The notes under the pieces are model-generated. The model searched no databases. It was not told the DNA's origin and worked only from the letters and a program-made list of their open reading frames with translations. The position numbers and the translations under genes are program-made. From the NCBI RefSeq assembly GCF_001586255.1, contig NZ_CP014544.1, positions 186,001-250,000 on the forward strand: DNA of 64,000 bases, in the 5' to 3' direction. Below, one piece after another: positions 9,091 to 17,019 of this stretch; position 1 is the stretch's first letter, and each line of letters opens with the position of its first letter. The stretch is from Zhongshania aliphaticivorans (GTDB lineage Bacteria; Pseudomonadota; Gammaproteobacteria; Pseudomonadales; Spongiibacteraceae).

Positions 9091-10293
9091 ATGTCGCAAA
9101 CCCTTTTGCCGCCGGTTAAACAATCACCGCCGTGGTGGCTCACTCTGCCAGAAGATTTCTACTGTCAGTCTGACGGCACTGAGCTCGATGGTGAGTACCC
9201 ACTAAAGGTTTATGGCACGGCGATAATGGATCGCATGATGCGAACCGGATTAGGCGTAATGATTTCCGGTGCATTGCTACCTCAATTTTTGCTAGGCGGC
9301 GGCATGGCTCGCGAGCGGGCACGCATGAATTTTTATGCTGGTTTGGCGGAATCTCGTGAAATTGACGATGTGTTTATACCGCCGCCTAAGGTAAATGTTG
9401 AAGCCCATAAAATTGGCCGTTTTAGCTATAAGCCCAAAGACATTCCCGCAGTTGAATTGCGTTTTACTAGCCCGTTTACGCCGCTGAACCCCGAGCTCAC
9501 TGACAGCTATTTGAGCTATAAGCGTAACCGAACTGCCTGCGCGCAGTATTGGAGCCATCCAGACGGTCCGCGTCCGACCTTAATCTTTGTGCATGGTGTG
9601 GTCGAGAGCTCGTATGCCTTTAATAGCGTGTTCTTTTCGCTGAGCTCGTTTTACAACAATGGTTACGACATATTGCTAATGACCCAGCCGTTTCACGGCT
9701 CTCGCGCCGAGCCACGTCATCCTTTTAGTGGTTACGGCCTCTTTGCCGGGGGCTTTTCGCAGCTAAATGAAGGTATGCTCCAAGCCGTGTCTGATGCGCG
9801 GGTGTTTATAGACTACTTATTTGAGCGCGGCGCGCCCCACGTCGGGATTAGCGGTCTTAGTTTGGGTGGTTATTTGAGTTCAATAATGGCGGTTGTTGAG
9901 CCACGCTTAGCATTTTGTATACCGAACTCACCTTTAGTCTCTCCGGTCGATACCGTGCGCAGCTGGCAGCCAACGGGTGCCCTAATGGACTTGATTGGCA
10001 CGCGCACCGGTTTAACGCCAATGGATCTTCGTCGCGGCCTGGCAATACACAGCCCACTAAGTTACCAGCCCAAGCTTGACCCAGAACGGGTCATGATCAT
10101 CGGCGGCGCTGGCGACCGCTTTACCCCGCCGCGCTTTGTGCGCCTGCTCCACGCTCACTGGCCAGAATCCCATTTGCACTGGTTTCCGGGTAATCACCTT
10201 GTGCACTTAGGGCAGAGTGAGTACTTGAAGTTAATGCAGCTGTTTATGGATAGACATTGTCAGGCAGTGACGACGGATGCGGGAGGTGCTTGA
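9091..10293 (+). CDS. Alpha/beta hydrolase (ABHD18-like)
   Basis: A 400-residue serine hydrolase without a clear signal peptide. The fold begins near residue 160 with the oxyanion strand TLIFVHGVVES. The nucleophile elbow is GLSLG with Ser257; acid Asp342 (GGAGDRFTPP) and His369 (FPGNHLVHLG) complete a triad. The 150-residue N-terminal extension and the MTQPFHGSR segment recall uncharacterised ABHD18/DUF2048-type proteins. Substrate unknown; an ester or lipid is likely. It is transcribed against its neighbours and lies between xerC and DUF484, which are adjacent in relatives, so it is probably an acquired gene. Confidence 0.8.
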   Translation: MSQTLLPPVKQSPPWWLTLPEDFYCQSDGTELDGEYPLKVYGTAIMDRMMRTGLGVMISGALLPQFLLGGGMARERARMNFYAGLAESREIDDVFIPPPKVNVEAHKIGRFSYKPKDIPAVELRFTSPFTPLNPELTDSYLSYKRNRTACAQYWSHPDGPRPTLIFVHGVVESSYAFNSVFFSLSSFYNNGYDILLMTQPFHGSRAEPRHPFSGYGLFAGGFSQLNEGMLQAVSDARVFIDYLFERGAPHVGISGLSLGGYLSSIMAVVEPRLAFCIPNSPLVSPVDTVRSWQPTGALMDLIGTRTGLTPMDLRRGLAIHSPLSYQPKLDPERVMIIGGAGDRFTPPRFVRLLHAHWPESHLHWFPGNHLVHLGQSEYLKLMQLFMDRHCQAVTTDAGGA

Positions 10294-10344
10294 CCGGAGA
10301 CGGTGAACCCAAAGGCGCTATGCTCTGCAGTCTAGCTAGCGCTT

Positions 10345-11660
10345 CGTTGCCAAAGTGGACCTCCTGCCTTCGCAGGAGTGATGGCCAAGAGTAAGCGTCT
10401 GTCTCGCCACCGAGTCATACCTGCGTAGGCAGGTATCCAAATGAGCGCAGCGAATGCCTTATGGCGCCAACGTCTACGCCTAAACTTTGTTGTAAAGATG
10501 GACCCCTGCCTTCGCAGGGGCAGAGTCCGGCTTCGCAGGAGTGCCAGTTGGTTTAGCTTGATGGGTTTGTCGTTGTGCCTTCGCAGAAGCGACGGCCAAG
10601 AGTAAGCGTCTGCCTCGCCGTCGAGTCATCCCTGCGCAGGCAGGGATCCATGTGAGCGCAGCGAATGCCTTATGGCGCCATCGTCTACGCCCAAACTTTG
10701 TTGTAAAGATGGACCCCTGCCTTCGCAGGGGCGACGCCCGAACCTTCGCAGGGCCAGAGTCCGGCTTCGCAGGGGCAGAGTCCGGCTTCGCAGGAGTGCC
10801 AGTTGGTTTAGCTTGATGGGTTTGTCGTTATGCCTTCGCAGAAGCGACGGCCAAGAGTAAGCGTCTGCCTCGCCACCGAGTCATACCTGCGTAGACAGGT
10901 ATCCAAATGAGCGCAGCGAATGCCTTTTGGCGCCATCGTCTACGCCCAAACTTTGTTGTAAAGATGGACCCCTGCCTTCGCAGGGGCGACGCCCGAACCT
11001 TCGCAGGGGCAGAGTCCGGCTTCGCAGGAGTGCCAGTTGGTTTAGCTTGATGGGTTTGTCGTTATGCCTTCGCAGAAGCGACGGCCAAGAGTAAGCGTCT
11101 GCCTCGCCACCGAGTCATACCTGCGTAGGCAGGTATCCAAATGAGCGCAGCGAATGCCTTTTGGCGCCATCGTCTACGCCCAAACTTTGTTGTAAAGATG
11201 GACCCCTGCCTTCGCAGGGGCGACGCCCGAACCTTCGCAGGGCCAGAGTCCGGCTTCGCAGGGGCAGAGTCCGGCTTCGCAGGAGTGCCAGTTGGTTTAG
11301 CTTGATGGGTTTGTCGTTATGCCTTCGCAGAAGCGACGGCCAAGAGTAAGCGTCTGCCTCGCCACCGAGTCATACCTGCGTAGACAGGTATCCAAATGAG
11401 CGCAGCGAATGCCTTTTGGCGCCATCGTCTACGCCCAAACTTTGTTGTAAAGATGGACCCCTGCCTTCGCAGGGGCGACGCCTGAACCTTCGCAGGGGCA
11501 GAGTCCGGCTTCGCAGGAGTGCCAGTTGGTTTAGCTTGATGGGTTTGTCGTTATGCCTTCGCAGGAGTGATGGTCAAGAGTAAGCGTCTGTCTCGCCACC
11601 GAGTCATACCTGCGTAGGCAGGTATCCAAATGAGCGCAGCGAATGCCGTTTGGTTTTAGC
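10345..11660. repeat. Tandem array of 211-255 bp REP-like units
   Basis: The anchor CGTCTACGCC recurs at 10471, 10682, 10937, 11171 and 11426, giving periods of 211, 255, 234 and 255 bp. The 21-bp length alternation comes from one extra copy of a CAGAGTCCGGCTTCGCAGG block. Each unit contains hairpins such as CCCCTGC/GCAGGGG and ATACCTGC/GCAGGTAT and the spacer ATGAGCGCAGCGAATGCC. Two identical 62-residue frames (10672-10860 and 11161-11349) arise from the repeats and are not genes. Confidence 0.92.
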
Positions 11661-11676
11661 GTCTCCCATCTCCCCG

Positions 11677-12381
11677 CTAAAGAAACGGTCCCTTCATCAG
11701 CTTGGGCAGGCAGCGATTCACTACCTCGGCAATGTATTCTAGAAACAGCGTGCCCATGCTAGATTTAAAATGCTGGGGGTTTTTACTGGCAATCGCAATC
11801 ACGCCGTCGATATTGCCGGCCTGCACTGGCATTAAGGCGGCTGAGCCAATGTGGTCGGCATGTTGGCCAAACAAAAAGCTCAATTCTTCGGGGCGGAGTA
11901 CACCGCAAATTGCCTTTTTACCCCGCAGTAAGCTGCCAATTTGCTGCTGGGCCTGCTCGGGGCTAACGACGCGAAGTACACTGCTGCCAACTCGATTGGG
12001 GTCGGCAAATAAGATCAAGCTGGCGTAGTCGATGTCGTCGAAGTCGCTAACTAAGTTGCGGCAGAGGTTGTTGCTTAGCTCTTCGGCGCGCTTTGACTCT
12101 ATTAAGGTCAAAATAAGATTTTTACTGCGCTCAAATAACTGGTCGTTGCGGGTCGCATTGTCGAGCAATTTACTGAGACGGCTGCGCATGTCCATATTGC
12201 GTTCGCGCAGAATTTCAACCTGACGCTCGGCCAAGTTAACGACTTTACCGGTTTGGTGGGTCAGCTTTAATTCAGACAATATGTCTTCGTTGTTGAGAAA
12301 GAAGCCGGGGTGGTTGCGTAAATAACGGGCAACTTCACTCTCGCTGGGTAGACCATCTTTTTTGGGGGGTGCACTGTCCAC
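11677..12381 (-). CDS. DUF484 family protein (YigA-like)
   Basis: A 234-residue GAF-like protein. The conserved N-terminal VARYLRNHPGFFLNNEDIL is followed by a helix rich in Arg and Glu (about residues 45-90) that is likely to be a coiled coil, and then a GAF-type domain to the C-terminus. An in-frame ATG further upstream at 12465 would overlap dapF by 76 bp. The GTG at 12381 lies six bases after AGGA and just after the dapF stop, and gives the usual family length, so I chose it. It belongs to the lptM-lysA-dapF-DUF484 unit; the function of the family is not established. Confidence 0.88.
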   Translation of the reverse strand: MDSAPPKKDGLPSESEVARYLRNHPGFFLNNEDILSELKLTHQTGKVVNLAERQVEILRERNMDMRSRLSKLLDNATRNDQLFERSKNLILTLIESKRAEELSNNLCRNLVSDFDDIDYASLILFADPNRVGSSVLRVVSPEQAQQQIGSLLRGKKAICGVLRPEELSFLFGQHADHIGSAALMPVQAGNIDGVIAIASKNPQHFKSSMGTLFLEYIAEVVNRCLPKLMKGPFL

Positions 12382-12389
12382 AGGCGATC

Positions 12390-13220
12390 CTATATTTGTA
12401 TCTGGCCTTCGAAAACGGTCGTGGCGGGGCCTGTCATAATAACGGGCTGGCCCGCGCCTTGCCACTCTATACTCAAACTACCACCGGGCAGGTGCACGGT
12501 AACTTCCGGGTTTAGCTTGCCTTGCACAATACCGCTAACTACGGCGGCGCAGGCGCCGGTACCGCAGGCGAGGGTTTCACCCACGCCGCGTTCAAATACC
12601 CTCAGCTTAATGGTGTCGCGATTGACAATTTGCATAAAGCCGACGTTGACCCGCTGCGGGAAGCGCGAATGTTGCTCGGCAATAGGACCGACTTCGGCCA
12701 CCGGCGCGGTGTCAACATCATCAACGGGTAGAATGACGTGGGGATTGCCCATGGAAACTGCACCAACCCGCCATTCCACCCCATTTATTGCCAAGAGGTA
12801 GTCCGCCGCTTGGTTTTCTGCTGTAAAGGGTATGCGTTTGGGGTCGAGCACCGGGGCGCCCATATCAACGCGCACGTGACGGTTTTCGGTTATCTCAAGC
12901 TCGATGATTCCAGCGAGGGTCTCTACCTTAATTCGCTCTTTGCCGGTAAGGCGTTTGTCGCGGATATAGCGGGCAAAACAGCGCGCGCCATTGCCGCACT
13001 GCTCAACTTCACTGCCTTCGGCATTGTAGATACGATAGCGAAAATCGACGTCGGGCTGGGTGGGGATTTCCACCGCCAGAACTTGGTCGCAACCAATCCC
13101 AAAATGCCGGTCGGCAATTTTACGAATATGGTGCGGCTTAAGCTTAAAGCGCTGGGTGATGAGATCGATAACGACAAAATCATTACCCAGGCCATGCATT
13201 TTGGTAAAACGTAACTGCAT
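12390..13220 (-). CDS. dapF: Diaminopimelate epimerase
   Basis: A 276-residue enzyme converting LL- to meso-diaminopimelate, the precursor of lysine and peptidoglycan. Both catalytic cysteines are present: Cys75 in EQCGNGARC and Cys219 in ACGTGACAA. The N-terminal [15 protein letters not shown] is the family signature. It is followed closely by DUF484 on the same strand. Upstream lysA uses its product, so the pair encodes the last two steps of lysine synthesis. Confidence 0.97.
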   Translation of the reverse strand: MQLRFTKMHGLGNDFVVIDLITQRFKLKPHHIRKIADRHFGIGCDQVLAVEIPTQPDVDFRYRIYNAEGSEVEQCGNGARCFARYIRDKRLTGKERIKVETLAGIIELEITENRHVRVDMGAPVLDPKRIPFTAENQAADYLLAINGVEWRVGAVSMGNPHVILPVDDVDTAPVAEVGPIAEQHSRFPQRVNVGFMQIVNRDTIKLRVFERGVGETLACGTGACAAVVSGIVQGKLNPEVTVHLPGGSLSIEWQGAGQPVIMTGPATTVFEGQIQI

Positions 13221-13332
13221 CGCAAAACCCTGTGGTGCGCCTCACCGGTGGCGCGGTTAACGATGCGGGCGGGTTGCTAAGTAGAGGGTGCGGTCCAGTG
13301 CAGCCGCAGTGCGGCTATCGGATCTTGCGCCC

Positions 13333-14580
13333 TCAGGGCAACACAGCTTCACCACGCATCAGGTCGGTGACAGTTTCGCGGGCGCGAATAAGGTGACATT
13401 GATCGCCGTCTACCATCACTTCCGCCGCGCGTCCTCGGCTATTGTAATTGGAACTCATGGTAAATCCATAGGCACCGCTAGACGCCAGTGCGAGCAAGTC
13501 GCCCTCGGCAATGCGCAATTCGCGGTCTTTGGCAAGAAAGTCACCGGTTTCGCAGACTGGCCCAACAAAGTCGTATGTACGTAAAACGCCCTCATTGCGG
13601 GGTTTTACCGCCAATAACTCCATCCATGCTTCGTACAAAGAGGGCCGGATCATGTCATTCATGGCGGCGTCGATAATCGCGAAATTTTTATGCTCATTTA
13701 ACTTTAAATATTCAACCGTGGTCAGCAACACGCCCGCATTGGCGGTTATCGAACGCCCTGGTTCAAACATCAAGGTTACTTTGCGCTCGCCCAAACGAGC
13801 GCGTATCGCAGCGATATATTCGCCAGTAAGCGGTGCGACTTCATCGCGATAGCGAACCCCCAGGCCACCGCCTAAATCGAGGTGAGAAATGGTGATGTCC
13901 ATCGCCGCCAGGGTGTCGACCAGGCTGAGCACGCGGTCGAGGGCGTCAAGGAATGGGCTGGTATCGATCAGCTGTGAGCCAATATGGCAGTCCACCCCTT
14001 TGATGGTGATATTGCTCAGACTCGCGGCGCGGCGATAAACCTCGGGGGCCCGCGCGATATCGATGCCAAACTTATTGTCCTTCAGGCCGGTTGAAATATA
14101 GGGGTGGGTTTTGGCATCCACATCGGGGTTTACCCGAATGGAAATGGGGGCGCTAACGCCCATATCAGTGGCGACCTGATTAAGACGCTCTAGCTCAGCT
14201 TCTGATTCCACATTAAAGCAGTGAATACCCACTTCTAAGGCTCGGCGCATTTCCGCGGCGGTCTTGCCCACACCAGAAAAAACAATACGCTCGGCTTTAC
14301 CACCCGCCGCCAGCACTCGCTCTAACTCACCAACGGAGACAATATCAAAACCTGCGCCCAGACGCGCTAAGACATTGAGCACTGCAATATTGGAGTTGGC
14401 TTTAACCGCGTAACAAACCAAGTGATCTTGGCCTGCCAATGCCTCGGTGTATTCAGTAAAGCGTTGCTCTAAATACGCGCGGGAATACACATAGCAAGGG
14501 CTGCCGAACTGCTGAGCAATACTGCTGAGGGCAACGGACTCGGCGTGAAGCTCGCCGTTAATATACTGAAAAGGCGTCAT
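13333..14580 (-). CDS. lysA: Diaminopimelate decarboxylase
   Basis: A 415-residue PLP enzyme of fold type III that decarboxylates meso-diaminopimelate to lysine. Lys60 in CYAVKANSN holds the cofactor. HLDLGGGLGVRY and EPGRSI bind its phosphate, and VCETGDFLA carries the conserved Cys of the active site shared with the partner subunit. It starts at ATG shortly after lptM on the same strand; 112 bp separate it from dapF. The order lptM-lysA-dapF is that of Pseudomonas. Confidence 0.97.
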   Translation of the reverse strand: MTPFQYINGELHAESVALSSIAQQFGSPCYVYSRAYLEQRFTEYTEALAGQDHLVCYAVKANSNIAVLNVLARLGAGFDIVSVGELERVLAAGGKAERIVFSGVGKTAAEMRRALEVGIHCFNVESEAELERLNQVATDMGVSAPISIRVNPDVDAKTHPYISTGLKDNKFGIDIARAPEVYRRAASLSNITIKGVDCHIGSQLIDTSPFLDALDRVLSLVDTLAAMDITISHLDLGGGLGVRYRDEVAPLTGEYIAAIRARLGERKVTLMFEPGRSITANAGVLLTTVEYLKLNEHKNFAIIDAAMNDMIRPSLYEAWMELLAVKPRNEGVLRTYDFVGPVCETGDFLAKDRELRIAEGDLLALASSGAYGFTMSSNYNSRGRAAEVMVDGDQCHLIRARETVTDLMRGEAVLP

Positions 14581-14591
14581 GAAAGCGTTCT

Positions 14592-14717
14592 CTACTTAGA
14601 CTGCGCGCTGGCATTGGCTGGGGCGTCATTTTTTTCAGGTAGTACCAGCGGCCCTGTTTGCCCGCAGGCGGCAATTAAAAAGCCAAGGCAAAGCACTGCA
14701 ATACGAAAAGCGGCCAC
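14592..14717 (-). CDS. lptM: Small lipoprotein LptM (YifL family)
   Basis: A 41-residue lipoprotein. I take the GTG at 14717, which has GAGG eight bases upstream; longer in-frame starts give an unlikely N-terminus. A short hydrophobic signal (AAFRIAVLCLGFLIAAC) ends in a lipobox with Cys18 as the lipidated residue. It is followed by the family motif CGQTGPLVLPE and a short polar tail. In E. coli LptM assists maturation of the LptDE lipopolysaccharide translocon. It heads the lysA-dapF unit, the standard location. Confidence 0.88.
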   Translation of the reverse strand: MAAFRIAVLCLGFLIAACGQTGPLVLPEKNDAPANASAQSK

Positions 14718-14864
14718 GGTGTCATCCTCAAAATTGACTGAGGCGCGCATTATACCTAGGGTGTGAATGAATAACACACCAGCGAGCTGGTCGACTGTGG
14801 TCATAAGCTGGCCGGGCTTAGTATACTGCCGCCAACCAGCCGCGATCAGGAAGCCAAGCCCAAT

Positions 14865-15179
14865 ATGAATGAAGTAGAGTTTAACGACAATATCGACGAA
14901 CTGTATGTTGCTATCGAAGACGCCGTCGATGAACTAGAGGCTGACGTAGACTGCGAAATTAGCGGCGGTGTACTCACCCTAAAAGCACCGGATGGCAGCG
15001 CGATGATCTTTAGCCGCCAAAGCGCCAGCCGCGAATTGTGGCTAGCAGCACGGTCAGGTGGATTTCACTACAGCTGGGTTGACGGGCAGTGGTACTGCCA
15101 ACGCACCGAGCAAAGCTTGGCCCAGATGTTAGCGGAAATAGGCCTAGAGCAAATAGGCGAAGAATTGGTTTTGGGGTGA
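14865..15179 (+). CDS. cyaY: Frataxin-like iron donor CyaY
   Basis: A 104-residue frataxin homologue of normal length. The acidic N-terminal helix (EFNDNIDELYVAIEDAVDELEADVD) binds iron; the beta-sheet follows with LTLKAPDGSAMIFSRQ, the conserved SRELWLAARSGGFHY and WVDGQWYCQRTEQSL. It modulates iron-sulfur cluster assembly. It diverges from lptM across a 147-bp intergenic region that must hold both promoters. It faces cyaA as in relatives, but an IS110 element and repeats now separate the two. Confidence 0.95.
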   Translation: MNEVEFNDNIDELYVAIEDAVDELEADVDCEISGGVLTLKAPDGSAMIFSRQSASRELWLAARSGGFHYSWVDGQWYCQRTEQSLAQMLAEIGLEQIGEELVLG

Positions 15180-15189
15180 GTCGGACGTC

Positions 15190-15503
15190 AAAATCATTCG
15201 CTGCGCTCACATGGATCCCTGCCTGCGCAGGGATGACAAAATAGAATTATGAAGTTGAGCTTTCAGTCACTCCTGCGTAGGCAGGAGTCTATTGCTGCAA
15301 TGGAGTTGGGGCTTAGACGCTGCCTCAATAAGCATTCGCTGCGCTCATATGGATCCCTGCCTACGCAGGGAAGACGTATAGGGAGTCGAAGTATGACGGA
15401 ACCTGCGCCTGACTCAATTAATCGTCACTCCTGCGAAGGCAGGAGTCTATTTCTGTAGCAGCGTTCGGACTTAGGCGTTGAGCGATAAAGCATTCGCTGC
15501 GCT
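15190..15503. repeat. REP-like repeats upstream of the IS110 element
   Basis: Copies of CATTCGCTGCGCTCACATGG followed by the hairpin ATCCCTGC/GCAGGGAT, and of the CTCCTGCGWAGGCAGGAG hairpin, fill the stretch after cyaY. The last copy is cut at CGCTGCGCT (15495-15503) by the IS110 insertion. Confidence 0.9.
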
Positions 15504-15514
15504 TGTATGGTATT

Positions 15515-15695
15515 CCCAGCCTTGATTATGGATGATATCAAGGCGCCGGGGAGGTGGAGGCTGGTCGCTACGCATCCGCCACGAAAATCGTGTACGGCCC
15601 ACGTGAGAGTTTGCCCTGCCTCCCCACTCATCCAAAAGCGCCTATAAAGAATCCAGCCCCTGTACGGCCGATTTCCGCAAGCTAGCGCCAGTGAT
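15515..15695 (+). ncRNA. Predicted IS110 bridge RNA
   Basis: The left non-coding end folds into a perfect 8-bp hairpin GCCTTGAT/ATCAAGGC (15519-15526 with 15537-15544). A large loop follows, closed by GGGGAGG/CCTCCCC (15548-15554 with 15619-15625). Inside the loop TCGCTACGC (15565-15573) equals the top strand of the left target half, and CCACGTGAG (15599-15607) is complementary to the right half CTCACATGG at 8 of 9 bases. A small hairpin CACGA/TCGTG sits between them. This is the target-binding-loop layout known for IS621. A second, weaker loop (15638-15688) contains AGAATC, matching the right end at 16689-16694. RNA ends are estimates. Confidence 0.7.
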
Positions 15696-15734
15696 GAACC
15701 CCGACTATGTATAGATTAGACCGGAGGATCGCCC

Positions 15735-16670
15735 ATGACAATGCACGCTACATTAGAAGGTCTCGGAGTTGATGTCGCTAAAGAGTGGCTCGATATTTTC
15801 AACGGTTGTGTTGTTGTTCGAATCGATAATACGGCAAAGGCAATTCGGGCCTACCTAAAATCACTACCGAGTGACATGCCCATCGCCGTTGAGGCAACCA
15901 ACTCCTACCATGAAGAATTTGTACACTTGGCGCTTGCTACCGGCCATACCATTTACTTGGTTGATGCCTGCAAGGTCGCTCGTTATCGAGAAGCCGTTGG
16001 CGTGAGAATAAAAACGGATGGTGCGGATGCACAGCTTCTACTTCGTTATCTTAACGCTGAAATAGCTCATCTACGGCCTTATCAACTGCCGCCTAAAGCA
16101 GTTAAACGAATGATGACCTTACTCCGAGCACGAGCAAAGCTAACCCACTCAAAGGCGGCGCTAAAACTATCATTAGCGGGAATTGGCGAAATAGCACAAA
16201 CCCGCAACGCACTGTTCGCCCGCTTTGATCATGCTATCGCGGTGATAGACAAAAAACTTGTTGAGTGTGTCAAACAGTCAGGGTACATCGATGACTACAA
16301 CCGCTGCTTAACCATTAATGGCGTTGGCCCCCTCAATGCAGCTGCTCTGGTCGCCTTTTATCATCGCGGCGAGTTTAGTAAAGCTGATTCGTTTGTGTCA
16401 TTTATGGGGCTTGATGTGCGGGTAAAAGAATCGGGACGGTATAGGGGAAAGCGCAAGCTCACTAAGAAAGGGAATCCCGAGATTCGGCGATTGTTGTTTA
16501 ACGCGGCTAGAGTCGGTGCAAGAACGGAGCAATGGAAGCCTTACTATGATGCTTTACGTGAGCGAGGGCTTACGACAACTGCCGCTGCTGTCGCAGTCTC
16601 TCGCAAGATTGCTAAGTTGGCATTTGCTTTGATGAGAGATCAAACAGAATATCAGCCAAGAATGGCGTAA
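15735..16670 (+). CDS. IS110-family recombinase (transposase)
   Basis: A 311-residue DEDD recombinase. The N-terminal RuvC-like domain has Asp13 (GVDVAKEWLDI), Glu53 (AVEATNSYHE), and Asp95/Asp98 (TDGADAQLL). The C-terminal Transposase_20 domain has INGVGPLNAAAL and the conserved serine segment VKESGRYRGKRKLTKKGN (Ser233 is the likely nucleophile). The frame is intact, with CGGAGG upstream of the ATG. Related enzymes use a bridge RNA to pair a donor with a target; the candidate RNA lies immediately upstream. Confidence 0.95.
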   Translation: MTMHATLEGLGVDVAKEWLDIFNGCVVVRIDNTAKAIRAYLKSLPSDMPIAVEATNSYHEEFVHLALATGHTIYLVDACKVARYREAVGVRIKTDGADAQLLLRYLNAEIAHLRPYQLPPKAVKRMMTLLRARAKLTHSKAALKLSLAGIGEIAQTRNALFARFDHAIAVIDKKLVECVKQSGYIDDYNRCLTINGVGPLNAAALVAFYHRGEFSKADSFVSFMGLDVRVKESGRYRGKRKLTKKGNPEIRRLLFNAARVGARTEQWKPYYDALRERGLTTTAAAVAVSRKIAKLAFALMRDQTEYQPRMA

Positions 16671-16695
16671 AAGCTTGCCTCTGAACATAGAATCT

Positions 16696-16990
16696 CACAT
16701 GGATCCCTGCCTGCGCAGGGATGACAAAATAGAATTATGAAGTTGAGCTTTCAGTCACCCCTGCGGAGGCAGGGGTCCATCTCAGCAACGGAGCGCAAAG
16801 TTAACACTTCCACCACAGACATTCGCTGCGCTCACATGGATACCTTCCTGCGAAGGTATGACCAAATGTCCTAAACACAAACGTTCCGTCACTCCTGCGA
16901 AGCCGGACTCTGCCCCTGCGAAGGCAGGGGCATCTAGCTACGAAGCCGGTATTGCTCTAACCGCACATAAATTTGGCGTCTCCGGTCCAG
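16696..16990. repeat. REP-like repeats downstream of the IS110 element
   Basis: The interrupted unit resumes at CACATGGATCC. Further hairpins follow, including ATACCTTC/GAAGGTAT near 16840 and CCCCTGC/GCAGGGG. No gene is seen before the end of cyaA at 17020. Confidence 0.9.
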
Positions 16991-17019
16991 CATCTAGCCC
17001 CAGAATTTGAACCGTAAGC

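Larger units (their letters stand above)
15504..16693 (+). mobile_element. IS110-family insertion sequence
   Basis: The element is about 1190 bp and has no terminal inverted repeats, as usual for IS110. The left flank ends CGCTGCG-CT (core CT 15502-15503) and the right flank resumes CT-CACATGGATCC (core CT 16694-16695). Removing the element restores the repeat sequence CGCTGCGCTCACATGG seen elsewhere in the window. The long non-coding left end (about 230 bp) and short right end (23 bp) place it in the IS110 group, which encodes its bridge RNA upstream of the recombinase. Boundaries are deduced from the repeat and could move by a base or two. Confidence 0.85.

Noticed and set aside
10672-11349. 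Two identical 62-residue open frames (10672-10860, 11161-11349)
   Set aside because: They lie entirely in tandem repeats, have Arg/Leu-rich repeat-derived sequence and no ribosome binding site.
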